Part shown: piece after piece, positions 6,894 through 10,019 of the stretch | Numbering within the stretch: position 1 is the first letter of the stretch | Layout: each line of letters starts with the position of its first letter | DNA from: Treponema sp. | GTDB taxonomy: Bacteria; Spirochaetota; Spirochaetia; Treponematales; Breznakiellaceae | Assembly: GCA_031290325.1 (NCBI GenBank) | Contig: JAITNU010000012.1 | Location: forward strand, 1-10,019 | DNA: 10,019 bases | Reading direction: 5' to 3' | Translations under genes and position numbers: made by a program | The notes under the pieces: model-generated | The model's input: only the letters and a program-made list of their open reading frames with translations | The model's database searches: none | Told to the model about the DNA's origin: nothing

Positions 6894-6992
6894 ATGGCAG
6901 AAGAAAATTTAACCGAACTCGTTAAGCAACAGGCGGCAATCATCAAAGTACCGGTTGAAGTAACAAAAATGATACCACGGAGAGCTGTATGA
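6894..6992 (+). CDS. Small ORF overlapping the ornithine racemase start
   Basis: A 32-codon ORF starting MAEENLTELVKQQ and ending TKMIPRRAV. Its TGA overlaps the racemase start codon as ATGA, and the racemase Shine-Dalgarno (GGAG, 6979-6982) lies inside it. This is the layout of translational coupling. No Shine-Dalgarno precedes the ATG. Instead, TAAGAT (6882-6887) stands 6 nt before it in the position of a -10 hexamer, so a leaderless transcript is possible, although no good -35 element is seen. I recognise no family. It may be a leader peptide, a real small protein, or the end of a lost upstream gene. Confidence 0.4.
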   Translation: MAEENLTELVKQQAAIIKVPVEVTKMIPRRAV

Positions 6993-8077
6993 ATGTTGCT
7001 GGTCTTAGGTTTCCGCTTTTGAATATCAATATTGAAAAATTGCAGTGCAACCTGAAAACACTGAATGCCACGCTCCGGGGCGCGGGCTGTTCGATGATGA
7101 TAGTTACCAAATCTTCCTGCGCGGATTCAAAAATCGCCGAAATGCTCCTTTCGTCGCCTTTTGTGGATTATCTTGCCGATTCGCGTATACAAAACATACA
7201 AACATATTCCGGGCGTGGAAAACCAACGGTGCTGCTGCGTCTGCCGCAGATCTGCGAGATTGAAGACGTTGTGCGATACGCTGACATAAGTATGAATTCA
7301 GAGCTAGATACGTTGCGTCTTTTGAACGCGGAAGCGGCGCGGCAGGATAAAACGCATAAAATTGTGCTGATGATTGACTTGGGCGATCTGCGGGAAGGAA
7401 TTTATTTTGAGGAAGAAAAAAAAATTATAAAAACAATAGAAGAAATTAAAACGATGCGGCATGTCGAATTCTATGGGATTGGGACTAACCTTACCTGTTA
7501 CGGCGCAATCATACCTAAAAAAGATAATCTGTCTGTTTTAACAGACTGGGCAGAACGTATTTTCAAAAAATGCGGAATTAAGTGTGCGATTGTTTCCGGC
7601 GGCAATTCAAGCTCGTATTATCTGATTGAGAGGGGGGAGCTGCCCTCTGGTATAAACAATTTACGCCTGGGCGAATCGTTTATTCTCGGTACCGAAGCCG
7701 CGTATAAAACAAGAATAAAAGATACGTTTGATGACGCGATAACGCTGGACGCGCAGATTGTTGAACTGCAGACTAAACGCTCAATTCCTGTTGGTGAAAG
7801 CGGTGTTGACGCTTTTTCCGAAAAACCGGTCTATGAAGACCGCGGCGAGATATGGCGGGCTATCCTTGCAATAGGCAGGCAGGATGTCGATCCGGCAAGC
7901 CTTGTTCCGGAAGACCCCCGTATTGATATACTCGGCGCCAGTTCTGATCATCTTATCATGGATGTAAGCAAATCGGAGCAGGCTTACGGGATTGGCAGTA
8001 TAGTCCGTTTTAAACTGGGTTATGCTTCTTTTCTGCGACTCTTCACTTCAGCGTATGTAAGCCGCCGTTACGAATGA
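6989..8077 (+). CDS. orr: Ornithine racemase (alanine racemase-like PLP fold)
   Basis: 362 residues of the fold-type III PLP alanine/ornithine racemase family, predicted to interconvert L- and D-ornithine in the cytoplasm. The PLP lysine is K41 in MIVTKSSCAD. Blocks that I recall as characteristic of clostridial ornithine racemase follow in order: ADSRIQN, ADISMNSELDTL, IDLGDLREGIY, GIGTNLTCYGAIIPKKDNL, VSGGNSSSYYLI, GELPSGINNLRLGES, GVDAF, AILAIGRQD and ILGASSDHL. Length fits the family. D-ornithine is the substrate of the OraSE aminomutase in oxidative ornithine fermentation; those genes are not visible here. Translation probably couples to the small ORF upstream. The gene is more AT-rich, with more AAA/ATA-type codons, than the operon upstream, which hints at a different origin. 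It is convergent with argF, whose product also uses ornithine. Confidence 0.88.
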   Translation: MNVAGLRFPLLNINIEKLQCNLKTLNATLRGAGCSMMIVTKSSCADSKIAEMLLSSPFVDYLADSRIQNIQTYSGRGKPTVLLRLPQICEIEDVVRYADISMNSELDTLRLLNAEAARQDKTHKIVLMIDLGDLREGIYFEEEKKIIKTIEEIKTMRHVEFYGIGTNLTCYGAIIPKKDNLSVLTDWAERIFKKCGIKCAIVSGGNSSSYYLIERGELPSGINNLRLGESFILGTEAAYKTRIKDTFDDAITLDAQIVELQTKRSIPVGESGVDAFSEKPVYEDRGEIWRAILAIGRQDVDPASLVPEDPRIDILGASSDHLIMDVSKSEQAYGIGSIVRFKLGYASFLRLFTSAYVSRRYE

Positions 8078-8094
8078 GATGACTTTACATACCT

Positions 8095-8134
8095 CACGAA
8101 CACCTGGCTCTGTTCGTGTGTGTGGTTCGTGGTT
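8095..8134. repeat. Hairpin between convergent orr and argF, with CACGAA-type repeat
   Basis: CACGAACA (8095-8102) and TGTTCGTG (8111-8118) form a perfect 8-bp stem with loop cctggctc. It is followed by a second TTCGTGGTT (8126-8134) identical to the end of the 729-800 element. It sits in the 74-nt gap between two gene ends, so a bidirectional transcription stop is plausible, but neither side has a T tract and I would not call it a standard intrinsic terminator. Confidence 0.5.
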
Positions 8135-8151
8135 AATTAATCAGCGGTTCC

Positions 8152-9096
8152 TTATGTAATGGTCGCAAGCATTATGGCTTTAATCGTATGCTTGCGGTTT
8201 TCGGCCTCGTCCCAGACACGACTCTGTTTACCGTCGATGACTTCCGCGCTGACATCTTCGCCCCTTATAGCAGGAAGACAGTGCAGGAAGATACAGTCTT
8301 TCTTTCCTGTCTTATCCATGAGCGATTGATTGACCTGATAGGGAGTCAACAGTTTTACCCGTTCTTCCCGTATCGCTTCTTCTCCCATGGACACCCACAC
8401 GTCGGTATACAGGGCGCTGGCTCCTCTGACTTCGCTGGTGTCGGCGCTAATCTCTATCTTTGCTCCGGATTCCGTTGCTATGGGTTTGCATATTCCGACC
8501 AGGACCGGCTCGGGATTCAGACTGGGCGGGGTAATGATGGTAAAGTTTATCCCCAGTTTCGCGCATATCACCATCAGGGAACGGGCGACATTGTTTCTTC
8601 CATCCCCGACAAAGCAAAGCTTCTGTCCTTTGCAGGGGCCGAAATTCTCTTCCATCGTGAGTATGTCCGCAAGAACCTGGGTAGGGTGAAAATCATCGGT
8701 AAGCCCATTGTAGACAGGCACTCCTGAATATTTGGCCAGGGCCTCGACCGTGGACTGCTTGAAACCCCTGAATTCAATCGCGCTGTACATACGTCCTAAA
8801 ATCCGGGCGCTGTCTTCGATAGTCTCTTTAGTCCCACCAAGATGAATGTCCGCCATTGAGAGGAAAACGGGATGCCCGCCCTCCTCTCCAAAGGAGGTCT
8901 CGAAGGAGCTGCGGGTGCGCGTTGAACGCTTTTCAAAAAGCATGGCAAGTGTCTTTCCCGCAAAACGCTGGTGAATTTCCCCGCGTTGTTTTTCTGCTTT
9001 TACCTGTTTGGATAGATCCAAAAAGTACCTGATTTCTTCGCTTGAATAATCAAGCCATGTTAAGAGGGAGCGACCCTTCAGTGTCTTTGTTTCCAT
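8152..9096 (-). CDS. argF: Ornithine carbamoyltransferase
   Basis: 314 residues from the chosen start. It transfers carbamoyl from carbamoyl phosphate to L-ornithine giving citrulline, or supports the reverse reaction in arginine catabolism. Motifs: carbamoyl phosphate-binding STRTR at 58-62 (EKRSTRTRSSFE), DSARILGRMY at 96-105 with EFRGF, HPTQ at 137-140, FVGDGRNNVARSL at 162-174, ornithine-binding DVWVSMGEE at 232-240 and HCLP at 272-275. These separate it from aspartate carbamoyltransferase. Two in-frame ATGs lie upstream (9108, 9105), but they fall within the -10 hexamer and cannot be on its transcript. The ATG at 9096 sits at the predicted transcription start, and METKTLKGRS aligns better with family N-termini. 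No Shine-Dalgarno precedes any of the three. Anabolic and catabolic roles cannot be separated here; no arc or other arg genes are present. Confidence 0.95.
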   Translation of the reverse strand: METKTLKGRSLLTWLDYSSEEIRYFLDLSKQVKAEKQRGEIHQRFAGKTLAMLFEKRSTRTRSSFETSFGEEGGHPVFLSMADIHLGGTKETIEDSARILGRMYSAIEFRGFKQSTVEALAKYSGVPVYNGLTDDFHPTQVLADILTMEENFGPCKGQKLCFVGDGRNNVARSLMVICAKLGINFTIITPPSLNPEPVLVGICKPIATESGAKIEISADTSEVRGASALYTDVWVSMGEEAIREERVKLLTPYQVNQSLMDKTGKKDCIFLHCLPAIRGEDVSAEVIDGKQSRVWDEAENRKHTIKAIMLATIT

Positions 9097-9103
9097 AGCA
9101 AGC

Positions 9104-9132
9104 ATCATACTGCAAGGCCAGATTTATGTCAA
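9104..9132 (-). promoter_or_regulatory. argF promoter predicting a leaderless mRNA
   Basis: On the minus strand a perfect -35 TTGACA (9132-9127) is followed by a 17-nt spacer and TATGAT (9109-9104). Counting 7-8 nt from the -10 places transcription start at 9097-9096, the A of the argF ATG. This decides the start codon and explains the lack of a Shine-Dalgarno. Confidence 0.75.
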
Positions 9133-9170
9133 GGGATTTGCAGAGCAATTCCTATACTTTTCCCGCCAGT

Positions 9171-9317
9171 TTACTTGTGTAGGCCGTGTTTCGGGTCAGC
9201 CTCGCAGCAGCTCGTAAGCCACCCGATGCCATAATTCTCCAGGGACACTGAGGTCGCGTTGAAACTACAGGTCTCGATGATATCCGTTAGTTTGAACGTT
9301 TGGATCATGGATCTCAT
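9171..9317 (-). CDS. Possible small cysteine-containing ORF upstream of argF
   Basis: A 48-codon minus-strand ORF (45 from the internal ATG at 9308) containing IETCSFNATSVSLENYGIGW and ending TSCCEADPKHGLHK. It is co-directional with argF and ends 39 nt before the argF -35. I see no Shine-Dalgarno, only AT-rich sequence upstream, and I recognise no family. It could be chance, a gene remnant, or a small peptide with three cysteines. Confidence 0.2.
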   Translation of the reverse strand: MRSMIQTFKLTDIIETCSFNATSVSLENYGIGWLTSCCEADPKHGLHK

Positions 9318-9412
9318 TTAAAAAAAATCGCATCCTGGCGGGGTTTGGCCGCAACAAAGGGTCAGATGTATAGCAAAAGCCTCAAAAAGAACAAATAAAA
9401 AAGGAAAATTGC

Positions 9413-9454
9413 GAAATTTTCACTTGCGAACAAAAGAGTGAAATTTTCACTTGC
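9413..9454. promoter_or_regulatory. Paired 15-bp operator-like repeats
   Basis: GAAATTTTCACTTGC occurs twice in direct orientation, at 9413-9427 and 9440-9454, with starts 27 bp apart. Each covers a dyad: the second copy reads AGTGAAATTTTCACT (9438-9452, 7-bp arms), and the first has GCGAAA against TTTCAC. They end 24 nt upstream of a consensus -35, a natural place for a dimeric regulator to bind. The protein is unknown. Confidence 0.5.
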
Positions 9455-9478
9455 TAATCACAAATGAACCAAGACTCA

Positions 9479-9506
9479 TTGACAAAAAAAATCAGTTGAT
9501 TATAAT
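9479..9506 (+). promoter_or_regulatory. Consensus sigma-70 promoter upstream of the lipoprotein gene
   Basis: TTGACA (9479-9484) and TATAAT (9501-9506) both match consensus perfectly, with a 16-nt spacer. Predicted start is at about 9513. The next gene with a Shine-Dalgarno is the lipoprotein at 9828, so the transcript would carry a leader of about 315 nt. An ATG at 9514 lies right at the start site. Confidence 0.75.
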
Positions 9507-9513
9507 ACTAGAC

Positions 9514-9618
9514 ATGCAGGGCATACTAAAGATGAATGTCCGAATTCAGTTCCTTTATGATAGCAGTAGAGGTCCGATGAATTCCCTATTCCCTATTCCC
9601 TATTCCCTATTCCCTTAG
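9514..9618 (+). CDS. Possible leaderless leader ORF containing the heptamer tract
   Basis: 34 codons starting MQGILKMNVRIQFLYDSSRG and ending in SLFPIPYSLFP encoded by the heptamer repeats, stopping at TAG immediately after the tract. The ATG stands 7 nt after the TATAAT hexamer, the same spacing as in argF, so it could be translated from a leaderless mRNA. There is no Shine-Dalgarno and no family resemblance. The frame depends on heptamer copy number. It may equally be untranslated leader. Confidence 0.3.
   Translation: MQGILKMNVRIQFLYDSSRGPMNSLFPIPYSLFP
9581..9615. repeat. Five perfect tandem copies of the heptamer ATTCCCT
   Basis: Five exact 7-bp units in a row, followed by a degenerate copy (tctattcctt). 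The unit has no stop codon in any plus-strand frame, cycling through I-P-Y-S-L-F-P. Because 7 is not a multiple of 3, gain or loss of a unit changes reading frame. The tract lies between a consensus promoter and the lipoprotein gene. Confidence 0.95.
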
Positions 9619-9827
9619 TCTATTCCTTATCGTCTGCAATCTTATACCATCCTCAGTTTTTCCTGCTGGGTGGGTGCGGCAAGCCGATGGATGCCGCAGG
9701 GGCAACCGTGCTCAAGAACGACCGGGACTTTGCGCCAGGATCGCATCGCATAACGAGTAAGCACCGAAGCTGGGGTACTTTATTCCTCAAAAACGGTGAA
9801 ATTTATAGTTCATTTAAGGAGTTTTGT
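9619..9827 (+). other. Leader region of the lipoprotein gene, with one hairpin
   Basis: I find no separate gene here. TGCGGCA (9675-9681) and TGCCGCA (9692-9698) form a perfect 7-bp stem with a 10-nt loop. The frame of the downstream lipoprotein is open without stops from 9570, including an in-frame ATG at 9687, but no Shine-Dalgarno precedes that ATG. AAGGAG at 9816-9821 serves the lipoprotein start. Confidence 0.5.
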
Positions 9828-10019
9828 ATGAAAACACAAAAAAACTGGCGAAAAGTCAGTTCGGTTGTCCTGGGGCTTATGGCCTCAGGATTTATGGTGG
9901 TGCTGGCGGGGTGCTCTTCGCCGCTTGAGTCCCGGAACGACGGCGATTCGCCGGTCATGGCGGCAGGACAGGGTGTGGTACGGGTTTCGCTTGGGGAGGC
10001 CGCCCGTACCTTGATGCCG
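9828..10019 (+). CDS. Lipoprotein, N-terminal part (runs off right edge)
   Basis: 64 codons in frame to the window end. The N-terminus is a lipoprotein signal: basic n-region MKTQKNWRK, hydrophobic core SSVVLGLMASGFMVVL, and lipobox LAGC with the acylated cysteine at residue 29. The mature part begins CSSPLESRNDGDSP and contains VVRVSLGEAARTLMP, a motif I associate from memory with recurrent lipoproteins of gut treponemes. Membrane anchoring is expected; the functional domain lies beyond the edge. The start is fixed by AAGGAG 6 nt upstream and by the position of the signal peptide. A consensus promoter at 9479-9506 and a heptamer tract lie upstream and may control expression. Confidence 0.88.
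   Translation, partial: MKTQKNWRKVSSVVLGLMASGFMVVLAGCSSPLESRNDGDSPVMAAGQGVVRVSLGEAARTLMP

Noticed and set aside
9413..9615. CRISPR-like repeats
   Set aside because: The 15-bp pair has only two copies with a 12-nt gap, and the heptamers have no spacers. Neither has the repeat-spacer form of a CRISPR array.
9675..9740. Possible cyclic-di-GMP (GEMM-type) riboswitch in the lipoprotein leader
   Set aside because: A few words such as GCAGGGGCAACC resemble the GEMM core, but the required GACGCAAAGC segment is absent and the pairing does not follow. Only a simple 7-bp hairpin is supported.
9687..9827. Upstream in-frame ATG as the lipoprotein start
   Set aside because: Starting at 9687 would bury the signal peptide about 47 residues inside the protein, and no Shine-Dalgarno precedes that ATG. 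The ATG at 9828 has AAGGAG and a complete lipobox signal.

Overview
The window reads as chromosomal DNA of a spirochaete, most likely a Treponema of the insect-gut type. This is inferred from moderate GC content, an AAA-like ATPase of a kind common in those genomes, a spirochaete-style lipoprotein carrying an ARTLMP motif, and an ornithine racemase. No rRNA, tRNA, CRISPR array or recognisable insertion sequence is visible.

Layout. (1) Positions 1-578, minus strand: the N-terminal 192 codons of an AAA-like ATPase that runs off the left edge, with a near-consensus promoter. (2) 579-1011: a divergent control region with a long terminator-shaped inverted repeat, a plus-strand promoter, a LacI/CcpA-type operator over its predicted start site, a leader hairpin and a strong Shine-Dalgarno. 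(3) 1012-5190: a compact operon of archaeal-type phosphoglycerate kinase, archaeal-type (type II) glyceraldehyde-3-phosphate dehydrogenase, and a transketolase split into N- and C-terminal subunits. (4) 5190-5485: what looks like a frameshifted relic of another operon gene. (5) 5486-6763: a LarA-type nickel-dependent 2-hydroxyacid racemase/epimerase, followed by a candidate terminator. (6) 6894-8077: a 32-codon small ORF overlapping an ornithine racemase gene by ATGA. (7) 8152-9096, minus strand: ornithine carbamoyltransferase (argF), convergent with the racemase; its promoter predicts a leaderless mRNA, which moves the start codon inward. (8) 9109-9827: a long intergenic region with paired 15-bp operator-like repeats, a consensus promoter, five perfect ATTCCCT heptamers inside a short leader ORF, and a hairpin. 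(9) 9828-10019: the start of a lipoprotein gene that runs off the right edge.

How the genes fit together. The main operon carries enzymes for a transketolase -> triose phosphate dehydrogenase -> acyl-phosphate kinase sequence. As drawn, it could move two-carbon units between sugar phosphates, oxidise the resulting aldehyde phosphate and recover ATP. The LarA homologue would add stereo-inversion of a hydroxy acid or sugar acid. The operator and dedicated promoter suggest carbon-source control. The second theme is ornithine: argF handles L-ornithine/citrulline, and the racemase would open a route to D-ornithine.

The least expected points are the archaeal-type lower-glycolysis pair with an apparent cofactor switch, the predicted leaderless argF, and a heptamer tract whose copy number would decide whether a leader ORF is in frame with the lipoprotein.
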